A DNA stretch of 29,132 nucleotides from Chara braunii (GCA_003427395.1 BFEA01000024.1:4617871-4647002), one strand, 5' to 3'. Counted from the stretch's first letter, positions 1 to 11,007 are shown. Translations and numbers: made by a program. The notes: generated by a model from the sequence alone, not told the origin.

Positions 1-2978
1 CCCCCCCCCCCCCCCTCTGACCCCTCTTCGATTCCAAAAACGGAAGAGGTCCGAGCCGCCCTCGAGTACGAAACGGAGCAAAGCACAAACTAATAACACA
101 TGGCCTTTACTCTAATTCGATGCCTATTCACTTTTCACGGAAAGGCCTTGCTCGTAGGTTCAGTCTCATACTCGGGACAATGGATATGGGTACGGACCAT
201 CAGCACTCCGTAAGACAGGCCTGCGTATAATTTCAATGCCAGTTCATTACTCTGCAATCATGTGAGAGGTTTACCAAGCTATCTCTAATGTTTTCACCCC
301 CTTGCATAGACGTGTGGCACTATTAATAGGAGTCCCTTTTGTGTACCGTACAAAAAGTTGCAGGAGGTAGAACTGGCTTATGATCGAGACTGAAAACAGC
401 CGTGCAGGATTATCACTATGACAGGGTACAGTATTTACTGATGACAGTCCACTTTCGGCGGGTACACTGAGAACTCTGTGAGTGATCGATCACGCCTGGG
501 CGTTGAACTAGTCCCCGTCCAGTAGGTACTTAGCCAGTATGTGAGCCACCTTCCTCAACAGTGATTGTTTTTTGCCCATCTACTACACAGAAAGTAAGAG
601 GGCTATAGGGATTGCACATAAGCTGGGCCGACTTTCTTTTATGGCCAGGTCGTTCTTTCCCCTTTTTCCCTGTTATCCCTCCTCATCCATAAAGGGCAAA
701 CAAGGACTCTCACATCACGCTTTGGTTTTTCTTACAAAGTAATATTAACTTGATAAATCCAATCATATCACTTAAATTTAAAGAAGGAAGGCCTTGACTG
801 GAGGAGACTTATACAAGTTCCAGAGATGCCCGTTTTCAAAAGATTTTGCGGGTCACTCTGATACAGCGGCCGACTGAACATGAGCATAAGCTTCAGCGAT
901 CATCATCACCCAACCAAACAAAAGCACATCTACAAATGTTGCGTTCTCGCGTGAACTCCTCCAATAGCTCAATCATAACACGGAAAGCTCCATTCATCAT
1001 TCATTGTCAGTGATAATTTCAAGACCAAAACGGTTCGCTAGGAAGTCTACCACTCGACGATGGCAAGGCTGCAAGTTTTAGACAAAGGCAATTTGATTAC
1101 TCCACACTTCACTTGATAACGCAACTACAGATCACTGAATTGAGTAACGAGATAACTCGACCTTGTTCATCAGATGGGACAGTTTCAACAGCAATGGCCC
1201 AAACAGGCTCGAGCCAATCTCAGTCTCTACAAGCAAAAGGACGGAGGGTGAACCTGATCGAGACGCTGACTGTAGGGCGGAGGCAATGCCAACAGAGGGT
1301 TTTAGCCCTCTGCTATGCTCGTTCGTATTGAACCTGGAATTCTAGGCATCCTCCGCTCCGTTGATATCAGTGGAGCTTCGCATTGAGTTCCAATGTGAGT
1401 CTAACCTTTCTTGCCTCATTGTCACTGTTCGTTTGGTTCACCAAAAACCATTGAAGTGAACAGCAACGGCCAAATGCTCTTCTCACTGGGCACAGCGCGT
1501 ACATACAGAAAGTCGGACTCCACCTCAGACTTCTTCCTGCACGCACGACTCCTATATGTGTCAACTAAGTCGATGCCCTCTCTTCTCATACATTCTCCCC
1601 ACTCGAGTAGACACGTGTCACCGCCGTGGCTCGCACGAAGCAGTTGCAGTCAGTATCCCGAATGCACTGGCTGCCCTCGCACATGCCCCACTCTGTCAGC
1701 AGCGTCGTGACACAAGAAAATGGGGGGGGATGACCGACATCAGCTTAGTCTTTGCTCTCTCATGCTCTCTCATGCTCCTCTGCACACGGGCATCGTCCAA
1801 ATACCACCGCGCTTGTCCGGCCACAAAACAGGGAAGCCACACGTGCTATCCCGCTGTCCGGCGGCTGCCCAACAGCCGATGGCTCTTTCTCTTAGAAATA
1901 AAAAACTTTTTTTTCTTCTTTTGATGTTTTTGCGTGGTTTTGACGTATGCATGCATGCAGATGTGGTGTTTTTGGAGGACCTCGAACTTTCGGGCCTTCA
2001 CACTGACCCTTCGACTGGCTGGAGTGCCGATTCCAAATATGATCGCAAGCGGGCTCGGATGGATCCCCAAAGTTCGGAAGTTCCAGGGCTAAAGCTGCGA
2101 AGCGGGGGCCGGGGGTTGACTTTGGGGCGGACAGTGGAAGACTCAAGAGGAAGGGAACCTGGGAGGGCTGAGGATGAACTAATGAAAACTCCTGAACTGC
2201 ACCAGTCTGAGACTAAGAAGCGCGGACGGAGAATCCGAAGTTTCGGTGCGGGAATCGGAAGGGACGAAAAAGGGGGATGGATCCCCGGAAAAGCCAGGGG
2301 AACATTCAAGGGGAGAGGCCTCAACTTCACTAGGGCCGGCTGATATTGAGTATCACAAACTATGGCGTAAGCCGTCTGCAAGTCCGCAATACGCGTCATG
2401 CTTGGGGAAACTGCTTAGAAGAGACTGTCGAGGCCAGGATGTAATCAGGGGAGGGCGGCAATCGACCAACAAAGGGGGACAGCGGGTCAAAGGGTGCGGT
2501 CGAGGAAAGACCCCCCCGTTCAACAGGGTGTGTGAAGGTATCGTGACTAGCCGCCGCGCGGGAGGTCTGAATCGGGTCAGCATGATGGACCGGGCCCGGG
2601 AATCTTGAAACACCGGATGATGAGGAGTGGGGCGGAGCTTCTTCAGGGGCAGCCAGACTGGGCGCCGGGGGAAATGGTTTGAGAGGCGGACGATGGGATT
2701 GAGTGAGGATTTCTGTTGAGAAAAATGAAGCGACTTCCTGTAGGCCTGACAAGTAAGCTGGGAAGGGGCACGCTTGAGAAATCGGGAGAGAAGGCGCCGG
2801 GAAAACAGTGGAAGGAGGGGGGCACTCGGGGATCGAGCCCGCGAAAAAGGGGGAGAGAAGGGGCCTAGAGTGTGGTGGGAATAAGAGTGAGGCAAAAAGG
2901 GGTGTTCGCAAATAGGGGATTTGGGGAATGTCTATCCACTCGTACCAGCATCGAGGCCTGACTAGCTGGGTCCGTACT
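1..2978. other. Non-coding or unrecognised stretch at left end
   Basis: The window opens with a run of 15 C. I see no domain, splice-supported exon, RNA gene or transposon protein here. The longest open frames are a plus-strand ATG frame at 1720-2343 (207 codons, basic C-terminal half) and two overlapping minus-strand frames at 2353-2911 rich in Pro and Ser. All lie in G-rich, purine-biased sequence in which several frames stay open at once, so length alone is weak evidence. None resembles a family I know. Confidence 0.5.
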
Positions 2979-3009
2979 AGGGCATCGATTTTCTGATAGG
3001 CTGGTGAGA

Positions 3010-3700
3010 GCGTCGGCGTTTAGTCTTCGCTTCTTGATAACTGTCAGGCTCTGGTTTCGTACTAGGCCACTTGAAATTGATTTTTGGGGACGATTCTTGA
3101 CAACTGTCGGTCGCTGCCTGCATCAGCGAGAAGGTACCCAGACCTGAGGGGCAGGCTGATGCAAGGGCCACTCCCTTGTCTACTGTCCGTCGTTGCTTGC
3201 CTCGGTCAAGTATGCATCAAAGTCGGCGTTTTGTCTTCGCTTCTTCATAACGGTCAGGCACTGGTTTCATACACGACCACTTGAAATTATCCTTTGGGGT
3301 CGACTCTAGATGACTATCGGTCGCAGCTTGTATCAGCGAGAATGAACCTTGACCTGAAGGACGGGTCGATCCATGGCCATTTGGAATTATTCCTTTCAAT
3401 CGCTGCCTGCATCAGCGACAATGTACCTGGGCTTGAGGGACAGACCGATGCATGGATGCGTCGAAGCCGGTGCTTAGTTTCGTCTCTTGATAACTGTCAG
3501 GCGCTACTTTCATCAGAGTGAGTGTACCTGGAGCAGGTCGATGGGTGTATAAAACGGGTTCTTGGGCCGCACTTCTTAATGCACCTAACCTGAGGAACGA
3601 CTCGATACATGGGGACTAGAAATTATTCTTTGGGAATCTATTCTGAGTGACTGTCTAGCGCTGCAGGGCCTGCCAATGCGGGGGCGTCGGTCTCGATTCC
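3010..3700. repeat. Degenerate tandem repeat, ~210-240 bp unit
   Basis: A block beginning GTCGGCGTTTAGTCTTCGCT near 3012 recurs near 3222 and in more diverged form near 3465. Each is followed by a 'CTTGATAACTGTCAGGC'-like stretch, and a partial fourth unit covers about 3558-3665. Within each unit the words 'GCCTGCATCAGCGAGAA' and 'ACCTGAGG' also recur. The minus-strand frame through the first two units gives similar peptides of about 45 residues (ending EAKTKRR in both). This fits an old satellite or a repeated exon-like module. I do not recognise the family. Confidence 0.75.
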
Positions 3701-3799
3701 TTCTTGATCACCAATTGAAGGAGCTAACATCGGTATGAAGGTGTCGGACTTGAGAGAAAGGCCAGTAAGCGGCATCAAACTTTAAAATCCCTCCCTGGT

Positions 3800-4243
3800 G
3801 ACTACCTTCGTCGGCAAAAATGTATTGAACCATGGTAAGTGACCGATGCATGATGACTCCGGGTCACCCCAGCCGAGGCTGAGGATTGGCTGAGAGGGAA
3901 GGACGAAAGATCGACCGAGGAAGAGGAAAGGGGTGTGAGACAGTATAAAGAGGATAGAAAGGGAGAGAAGGGTGCGCGCACGAAGAGGAGCATGGGTCAA
4001 GCGCTCGAGCGGACGGACCTGCGGCGTACGAGACGATTCACAGCGACAGGCGCGCAGCCGGGGACGAGGGAGCAAGAGAGAACGAGAGAGGAAGAAAGGG
4101 AAGAGAAAAGAAGTGAGAGAGGGGAAGGATGAGCCGAGAGACGCGGGTCGAACGTCGGCTTACCTCACGCACGCGACTCGGGAGGCAGCGCTCGAGGGGA
4201 GAAAAGGGGAGAGAAGGCGACGAGAACTAGAGGGAGAGTGACA

Positions 4244-4301
<58 letters not shown>

Positions 4302-5130
4302 AAGAGAGAACGGGTCCGAGTGCGCGCGGCACGAAGCGTACGTTTGCGTTCGAGGACGGGAAGAGCGAGGGATCAGGGTCAATACGCCTTGGGCGCACGG
4401 AGAGTGCAGGCGTTGAGCTTTGCCCTCGACGTAGAGCTAACGCTCGAGAGAAAGGGACGGAGGGCGTTCATTCAAGGTTGAGTCGGGAGGTGCGGCGGAA
4501 GGCCGTTCGGGAGGAACGCCGGTATCGGAGAGCGCAAGGACGGAAGAAAGGAGACTTGGGGGACCGAGCGACCGGGAGAGGCGCAGGGGGCTTCTACGCA
4601 TGAAGCCGGGAGAGAGAGCGCCTACAGCCCTCTCGGGGAAGCTCGGTCGAGCGACTCGGGAAGCCATCGTTCCGAAGAGGTTGAAGGTGCGGAGCCAGCG
4701 TAACTGCTAACGGTACCCCAAGGAGCTCGCATTCGAGGCACCGTTAGGGACGCAGAGCAAAGGTAGAGGCACGCCCGGCATCGGGCGCTCAGGGAGGATC
4801 TGTGGGGAGTCGACGAGGCCTTCAAGCTGACTACGGAATCCGGACCGAGCACGGGGAGACAAACAAGTAAACGCAAGAGCGGTGCTCGGGAAGCGGCGAA
4901 CGGGAGAGTGCGAGGGGTGCTCGGACCGGGCGCGGGGAGAGGCGAACTGATTGTTCGAAGGGTCCGCGCGGGGCTGCTACGAGCTGGCGAGCGTCAACGG
5001 GGGAAGAAGGGCGAGGGGGAGAGCGAAGCGGGCTCCAAACTCGAGCGGACGGGCGGCTCCGCGAGACATCCTGGGCGACAAAGGAAAGGTCCTTCTCTTT
5101 CGCCAGAAACGACAGAAAGGAGGTAGGATC
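3800..5130. other. Purine-rich low-complexity block, no gene supported
   Basis: The plus strand is dominated by G and A (GAGAGA, GGGAGA, GGAAGG words). Plus-strand frames here are Arg/Glu/Gly-rich simply because of that composition, and the opposite strand gives Ser/Leu/Pro-rich frames. No splice-supported or domain-bearing reading frame was seen. Confidence 0.6.
4246..4309. repeat. (GA)n microsatellite
   Basis: Near-uninterrupted GA dinucleotides with single A insertions, embedded in the wider purine-rich block. Confidence 0.95.
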
Positions 5131-5479
5131 ACTACCTCAGTCTCCTCGAAGTGGTTGGCGATGTCGACGCCCTCGTCAGCGGCTCCGGCGACACGGGTGT
5201 CAGAGTGAGAGATGACCTGGGGAGAGAGCGAGGCGGGCGGGAGTTCGCATACGGGCGATCCACGGGGCTCCGACCCCGCCGACTGGCAACAGTTCGGACT
5301 TAGAGCGCTCTCTTTCAGGTCTGGTTTCGCGGCGAGCAGTCGTACGAGCTTTTTTTTGTCGCCGCGCAATCTCGGGTTCGTTTCCTTTTCGGAATGAACC
5401 TCGACACGCAGTCGCGAGGTCCGTCGCCCATCTATGAGAGCTACAACCTCCTGTTCTACGTTCCTTTCACGTTGTGAAC

Positions 5480-6410
5480 CTAGAGCGTCGGTTTCTGGTT
5501 GGGGTTTTTCGAGTGCATGTACTTCGACTGACTGTCGAGAAGCCCAGACCGCCATCCTTTGTGAAAACTTCGTTTTACAAGTCTCATGTTCGGGTTAGTT
5601 TTCTCTGTGAAAAACTCGGGCTCACTGTAGCGAGATTAGAAAAAGCTTTTCTGCAGGTTCAAGTTCTGGTCCGGTTTCTCAGTATGAAACTCGACTCACC
5701 GTCATGAGTCTCGGTTCTGTTATTCTCCGTGAAAACTCTATCCCCCAGCTTTCTTGTCCAAATTTGGTTCCTCCGAGCGAATTCCAACTTGCTATCGCGA
5801 GGTGCGGGTCTAAGAAAAACTTCATTTTCCGGTCTCTGGTCTTTGGAAGCTCTTTTCATTAGATTTAAGTTCTGGTCCGGTTACTCAGTATGAAACTCGA
5901 CTCACCGCCATGAGTCTCGGTTCTGTTATTCTCCGTAAAAACTCTATCCCCCAGCTTTCTTGTCCATGTTTAGTTCCTCTGGGTGGATTCTAGGCGCGGA
6001 CCTGAGAAAAACTTCATTTTGCAGTCTCTAGTCTTTGGAAGCTCTTTTCTGAAAATTGAAGTTCTGGTCCGGTTTCTCTGTATGAACCTCAACTCACCGT
6101 CACGAGTCTCGGTTCTGTTACTTCTCCGTGAAAACTCCTTGTCCAAGTTTGGTTCCACCGGGTGGATTCCGACTTGCTGTCGCGAGGGGCGGGTCTGTGA
6201 AAACTCCATTTCGTCGTCTTGTGAATTCTGCTGGTTTAAGTTCCGGTCTGGCTTCTCGCCGTGAGGCTCGGGTCTGTTATTCTTCGTGAAAAATCTATCC
6301 CGCAGTCTCCTTGTCCACGTTTGTTTCCTCTGGGTGGATTCTAGGTGCAGGTCTGTGAAAAACTCCATTCTGCACTCTCTAGTTTTCCTTGTCAGCAGCT
6401 TCACGTTCAA
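5480..6410. repeat. Four-copy tandem repeat, ~180-205 bp unit
   Basis: The word GTTCTGGTCCGGTT (or a close variant) occurs at 5664, 5869, 6061 and, as GTTCCGGTCTGGCT, at 6240. Spacings are therefore 205, 192 and 179 bp. Between these anchors the same order of motifs repeats: 'GAGTCTCGGTTCTGTTA', 'CTCCGTGAAAACTC', 'CTTGTCCAAGTTTGGTTCC', 'GGTCTGTGAAAAACTTCATTTT'. The minus-strand frame stays largely open across units, giving a recurring peptide of about 65 residues with the motif RNRTRT. It is unclear whether this is a satellite or a diverged repeated coding sequence. Function unknown. Confidence 0.85.
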
Positions 6411-6869
6411 ACTCGGCTTGCCTTTGGGAACCTCTGCGCGATGTTGTACGGTCCGGGCGAGAATCGGAAACCCAATGCGCAGCCCTGGTCGGGTCTATAG
6501 GCTACTCAGCCAACGGTCGCCCCCCGCTCGAGACCGTCGCCCCAAGCGTAAGTGGACAGGAGCCCCGGGTCAAGGGCCTCCGTAAGGGCCTCCCTAAGAA
6601 CTCGAACGGAATCCGTTCGGCTCAGAACAAGGGGCCGAAACAGTCAAAGAGGGGACGGGTGAGGCGTGCACTAGCACGGCAACCCACTTATAGCCGTAGG
6701 AGGTGGGAGACCCGGGCGGAAGCGGGACAACTCGACACCACGACCCGCCAACACTGATGACATCAACCGTAATGAGCGGGCTCACGTCTTGCACGCCTTC
6801 CACACAAAGGAGACACTCGTCCTTCTCATCCCCTTGTCTTCGCGTGCTGACCCTCACCCCTTTTGTCAG

Positions 6870-6883
6870 TGATGACGTCATCA
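6870..6883. promoter_or_regulatory. 14-bp CRE-like palindrome TGATGACGTCATCA
   Basis: A perfect 14-bp palindrome centred on TGACGTCA, the classical bZIP (CREB/ATF and plant TGA-type) target. A related half-conserved site (TGATGACATCA) lies near 6743, and a second perfect TGACGTCA is at 6972-6979. The core sequence is directly visible. Regulatory use is inference, and the sites lie downstream of the nearest candidate gene rather than upstream. Confidence 0.35.
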
Positions 6884-6971
6884 AGAGTAGCGTCTGTAGT
6901 TCAAGCTCACCCGGCATGTCTGCCCGCTGTACCTCTTCACAGGGACGCGGCATGAACTCACCCTGAGTTGT

Positions 6972-6979
6972 TGACGTCA
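6972..6979. promoter_or_regulatory. TGACGTCA bZIP-type palindrome
   Basis: Second perfect 8-bp CRE-type core, 102 bp from the one at 6870-6883. Binding is not demonstrated by sequence alone. Confidence 0.3.
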
Positions 6980-7292
6980 GCCAAGAAGTCGCGCTCTGCG
7001 TTGGCAATCTCCTCTCATGTCACACGCCCTCCCCTACCCGGTCTCTCCCGAGTTGACTCTCTCTCGCTCTCTCTGTGTCGCACTGATTACGTGCTAGCTG
7101 GACAGAGCGACAGCACCGGCCAATGGAGAGAGGACCAGTATCCACTTTCCTCCGTAGCGTTCAACGGTTGCGCACACTGCACTTTGGCAACTGCTGACAT
7201 CAAAACGCATCCCGCCCGCCAAAGCGTCGTCTCTCCTTAATGCCCCTGAACCGTCCACGTGCAGCCCACGTACGCCTCTCTCTCCTTCGGGT

Positions 7293-7826
7293 TCAGTCCC
7301 GCCTTCTACTAGCCTCTGCGCTCAATGGTCTAGCCCCTGTCGGTCTCGCTCGGCCCTGGACCGAACTGGCCTCGGGCCCAACCTCCACTGGTCCCGCCAG
7401 CGGGTGGTTTTGGCGGATCTGGTCCAGCCCATGCCAGGACTGGACATCCGCCTCTCGGTCGCTCATCTCTGACTCTCCCTCCGAGTCCCTGTCGTTGTGC
7501 TGTACCTCCCTTGTCGTGGTCCCAGTTGACGAGTCGTCCTCGTGGTAGGTGACCGTTACCCTCATACTCGCAGTCACCCCGTCTCGCCTGCACATCCGCT
7601 CGGCCCTGTTGCGCACCTCGGTAACCGCGGCCTGCAGTCCTTCGTCCCTCCTCATTTCCTGCTCCCTACCACCACACACGTTAACTTTTAGCCTCACCTC
7701 CCCGTCAGGCTTACCGTAGGTCAGTATAGTTTCCACTACAGTGCCCCTCTCATCTTCTTTCTCCCACATCCAAGAATACTTCATATATCTCGGCCTGTAA
7801 CCGCGCAAGCCATTTCGGTCCGCCAT
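7293..7826 (-). CDS. Uncharacterised 177-residue protein candidate
   Basis: I do not recognise the family. The frame is open upstream of 7826, but the first ATG is there, in a good plant-type context (ATATGGCG). Residues about 1-30 are basic and aromatic (GYRPRYMKYSWMW). Then come a predicted beta pair (VVETILTYG, EVRLKVNVCGG), a charged helix-like stretch (EMRRDEGLQAAVTEVRNRAE) and another strand (ASMRVTVTYHEDD). The acidic, Ser/Thr-rich C-terminal third looks disordered. The alternation of strand, helix and strand is more protein-like than most open frames in this window. No signal peptide or membrane segment is visible. A TATA-like box lies about 165 bp upstream. A short plus-strand frame overlaps it, so chance openness in GC-rich sequence remains possible. 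Confidence 0.4.
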   Translation of the reverse strand: MADRNGLRGYRPRYMKYSWMWEKEDERGTVVETILTYGKPDGEVRLKVNVCGGREQEMRRDEGLQAAVTEVRNRAERMCRRDGVTASMRVTVTYHEDDSSTGTTTREVQHNDRDSEGESEMSDREADVQSWHGLDQIRQNHPLAGPVEVGPEASSVQGRARPTGARPLSAEASRRRD

Positions 7827-7988
7827 ATCCACTCCGGATAGCCAGACCTCGCTCCCAGGTGCGTGCACTTGAATGACTCACACTAGCCCTCGCTTCTGGC
7901 CTCTGACACCAGACTAGCGACATCAAGGTGACAAGATAACCCGCGGACACCCACAGTCAGCTCTCCAATAGCCACGCTCTCTCGTCTC

Positions 7989-7995
7989 TTATAAA
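7989..7995 (-). promoter_or_regulatory. TATA-like box upstream of the 7826 start
   Basis: The minus strand reads TTTATAAGA here, in otherwise GC-moderate sequence. It would place a transcription start near 7960 and leave a 5' leader of about 130 nt before the ATG at 7826. It is the only TATA-like word I noted just upstream of this frame. Inference only. Confidence 0.3.
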
Positions 7996-8040
7996 CCTGC
8001 CTCATACCCAGATCCCAGTGCTCTAAACGGGGAGCTCGAG

Positions 8041-8567
8041 GTAGCCTTCAAGACTTAGTGAAAATTCAAAAATAATGGGATAATTTTAAAATTGGAATTT
8101 TACACACAGGAAAACCAAAAGAAAAGAAAAGAAAAGAACTTACGGCCGCAATATCTACAGGCCTTCTGCTATCGGTCCCTGTCGCTTCGTCTCACTGTGA
8201 GGCGACTACAATTCTGAGGTGGTGGTCCCATAACGGGATACCAACGATCACATTTTACCTTTTAAAATACAGCTTCGACCTATCCCCGTCGGGTACCCGT
8301 GTTCGATGGCAAGGAGGGGGCTTATGACCCTCCATGGGGGGTGATAGGCTCCCTACCAATGCGGCCGCGGGTCGCCCCTCTTTTGGGGCCTTGCCGCGCG
8401 ATGCTCAATCAAACAGCTCTAGCACAACCAACTTACGAGGGGTCGGGCCAGCCTAGGCCATCAGACAGAAGTCGTAGTCCAAAATTTGAACCGTCGGCCT
8501 CCACCATGAGGTGGCAGACCAGAAAAGGAAAAGAAAAGGAAATCACGTCTGAAAAACTAAAGATACC

Positions 8568-8600
<33 letters not shown>

Positions 8601-9230
8601 GATGAGAACGAAAACGTAAACGGCGGATTGACTACAGGCCGTCAAATTTCTCCCGAACTAAAGGCTGATACTTCAGTTGCACAGATTAGACCTCTAGCTT
8701 TCTTTTTATTTTCCTTTCTTACTTTTCATTTTTCTTCTTGTTTTCTTTGCTCAGCCTCCCCTTTTCTCTGATAGCGACCTGTTTTCTTGCACCCAACCCG
8801 TAACCTAGTAGAGGGGCATTTGGCGCGCAGTTGAAAAGACTAGGCCAGTCTTTTCACCTCCGCGTCCCAGGGCGAGCCCGGCGGCTACCACGGCCAAAGG
8901 CCGATAGTGCTCTGCTATACAGCAGGGCGCCGAGCCTGCGTGGACCAAAGGAAAGCCCTGTGGCGCACCCCTTCTGCAGAGGGCGAGCACCTACAGGTCG
9001 GTCCTTTCCAAGGCACCACCCCGGTATCTCAGCGTTACTGTGGAAGTTAGGCAACAGACTAAACCCACACATGCCCGAAGCACCGGCACCAATCAGGGAC
9101 TTTGGCACACAAAGGAGGGCCGGGACACTGCGCCCTCCGAGAAGGTGCGCAGCACCTTGGCTTAGCTCAAGCAGCAGCCCGCGAGACTCCGCTCCAGCAG
9201 CATTGCCGATAGCTTGCAAGTGCCTGAATG
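8041..9230. other. Unassigned stretch, mixed composition
   Basis: Begins AT-rich (8041-8140), then carries an AAT microsatellite (8567-8600) and GC-rich sequence with many GGCCT words. A plus-strand frame (8831-9349) and an overlapping minus-strand frame (8854-9219) are both open. Neither has a recognisable domain, and I treat both as unsupported. Confidence 0.45.
8567..8600. repeat. (AAT)n microsatellite
   Basis: About eleven uninterrupted AAT trinucleotides. It produces an Ile run in one plus-strand frame, so that frame should not be read as a protein. Confidence 0.95.
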
Positions 9231-9234
9231 TTGT

Positions 9235-9279
9235 GCCTGGCCATAAGCTCTTTCGTATATGGAAGAGTTATGGCCAGGC
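9235..9279. repeat. Inverted repeat / hairpin, ~18-bp arms
   Basis: The left arm GCCTGGCCATAAGCTCTT pairs with GAAGAGTTATGGCCAGGC on the right, with one bulged base and a loop of about ten bases. It is the strongest local foldback in this unassigned stretch. It is too short for a typical plant microRNA precursor and has no adjoining protein. Confidence 0.7.
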
Positions 9280-9282
9280 CTG

Positions 9283-10596
9283 CGGCTTCGCTTTGCTGCG
9301 CCTACGCCAAAAGCTTCCGACAGGCCCCTGGTGGTTGGGCCTCTGCTAGAGCTGTTGGGCCTCCTTCGGTTAGGCCTCCCAACTGTCTGTGTATGTTGTT
9401 GCGAATCCTGCCTAGGGCCTGCATTTCAAAAAGGCCTCGAAAGTCGTGGAAATTCTTTGCAGCTCGAGTTTTGGGTTCCCTCAACCAACTGACGCGGCAC
9501 AGCTGTCTGAACCCCACATACGAAATTGACATGATTTGGGCCTCTCGTGATTTGTTAGGCCCGCCTTCACTTACGGCGACGCACTTGCATCATGGGCCCC
9601 GAGGCCTGTCGAGGAGCCACATCCTCGCAATATAGTCAAAGCTGAAAAAATAAAAATAAAAATAAGAGGTTGTATACCTCAAGAGACCTACAACCCCATT
9701 TTTTTTGGTTACTGTTTAACCCACAAAAAAAAAATCATCGCGGATTCCAATGAAACCCGTTGCATTGGCGTTTAAACGCCAAGTCAACAAGAATTCAACG
9801 TGTGTTGAATCATTCAAGGCGGACCCCCCGTTGAATCCGTTTTCATACACACAACGCGCGTGAACGCCAAAATATCCCCCTTTTTTTGTGCATTTTTCCA
9901 TATGATCGTGGACATTCTCCCATACGATCGCAAAAATTCGGACCTAAGTGACAGGGAAAGGGGAAATATGGTGGCGTTGGGCCTGAACTTTTTGTGCTCG
10001 GCTAAGAATCGAAAGAGGCCGCTTGTTTTTCGTGAATGCGTAGGTAGGATATTTTCATAGGCTCAACAGTCGAAATTAGGTTCGGAAGCCGATGCAGTAC
10101 AGGGCCACTTTGTTTCCTGATACCATGACCTACTTAGTGCCACACATGACCTTTCGGGACCGAAACGGATTCGGGACTAAGCCCGAGCATAGCCTTGGAA
10201 CCGGTGCGCTCCACATATCTCAACACCCGCCTGACGCTCGATAGCACCGAAGCGCTAAGGCCCACGCAGTCCTAGGACCAATAAAAGTTTAAAAGCCCAA
10301 CTAGGTCCTTTTGTGGGACACTTCGGACTTGCCCACATGCTGGCACACAAAGTGCACTAGCCTTCCCACGCATGAGGATTGGTGGGAGAGGACTTCACAC
10401 ACGTACGTACCGGCGAATTGGTACATCGCACACCGAAAGGACATGAACAGCCAGATTCCACGCGCTCTTGGGCACAAATTAGGTGCGGGCACTCATGCAC
10501 GGGCCGGGCGCGCACCCACGCACGGCTTACCGTGCTCGATTTCAAATGGGAAGCGGCGAATGTTCCTGAAGATCGTCAACATCATCACCATCTTAG
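9283..10596. other. Unassigned spacer
   Basis: No gene supported. Contains an 18-bp palindrome (9765-9782), a nearby ATTCAAC/GTTGAAT foldback (about 9793-9810), a GGTTGTA/TACAACC foldback (about 9668-9695) and an AT-rich patch at about 9640-9730. Short frames have no recognisable similarity. Confidence 0.5.
9765..9782. repeat. 18-bp perfect palindrome
   Basis: TTGGCGTTTAAACGCCAA is identical to its reverse complement. It could be a dimeric protein-binding site or a cruciform-prone element. There is no adjacent gene to tie it to. Confidence 0.7.
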
Positions 10597-11007
10597 TTGG
10601 AAAGAGCACACGCATCTGCGCTCGATTTGTCAAAACCATCAACATTATCATTCATCATTGTCATCATTAACAAGGGACAGTGGGCTCAACTGCGCGTTGT
10701 CGAGCGCATCGGTCACACAGAGGTGACCCTCCCGGTCGCGTCAGTTAGGATTTTGCAAGACTTCATCATAGAGCATTGTCGCTTCGGCCGAGTGCGCCAG
10801 CCATACCTCTCGCGAACCCCTACGACAAAATAGGGCCACGCAAGGTACAACTTACCTCCACCCGTGGGAGTTGTCACCATCCCTAAGGTGGGTGTATCCC
10901 CGCCGAGCTACCGAGCCACATGGGAAGATTTTTCGTATGCAATCGCAGAGGTGGCCCAGCTGAGGGCGTTTCTCATTGGTTGTAGCATAGGGGGTTCGAA
11001 ACGTTAA
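10597..11007 (+). pseudogene. Possible broken reading frame, unknown family
   Basis: One plus-strand frame runs from 10597 through an in-frame TAG at 10831-10833 and stays open to TAA at 11005-11007. The part before the stop includes QLRVVERIGHTEVTLPVAS and the part after it includes SYRATWEDFSYAIAEVAQL. Both have balanced, globular-looking composition. There is no ATG at the left end, so it would be a fragment. I do not recognise the protein. It may be a decayed transposon protein or a chance open stretch. Confidence 0.25.

Larger units (their letters stand above)
6411..7292. other. Unassigned spacer with TGACGTCA motifs
   Basis: No supported gene. Short frames are open on both strands, which makes each of them weak. 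The stretch carries palindromic TGACGTCA elements (listed separately) and lies downstream of the minus-strand candidate gene at 7293-7826. Confidence 0.5.

Noticed and set aside
2353-2911. Two overlapping Pro/Ser-rich minus-strand frames
   Set aside because: Two frames open in parallel over the same DNA and neither has a domain. Composition bias is the simplest cause.
3935-5126. Several plus-strand Arg/Glu-rich frames
   Set aside because: Explained by purine-rich low-complexity DNA. Frames on both strands are open and none has a domain.
4977-5555. 192-codon minus-strand frame
   Set aside because: Lies partly in the purine-rich block and partly in the edge of the tandem repeat. No recognisable motif and overlapping plus-strand frames.
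8831-9349. 172-codon plus-strand frame and its 121-codon antisense partner
   Set aside because: Both strands open in GC-rich sequence, with no recognisable domain in either.
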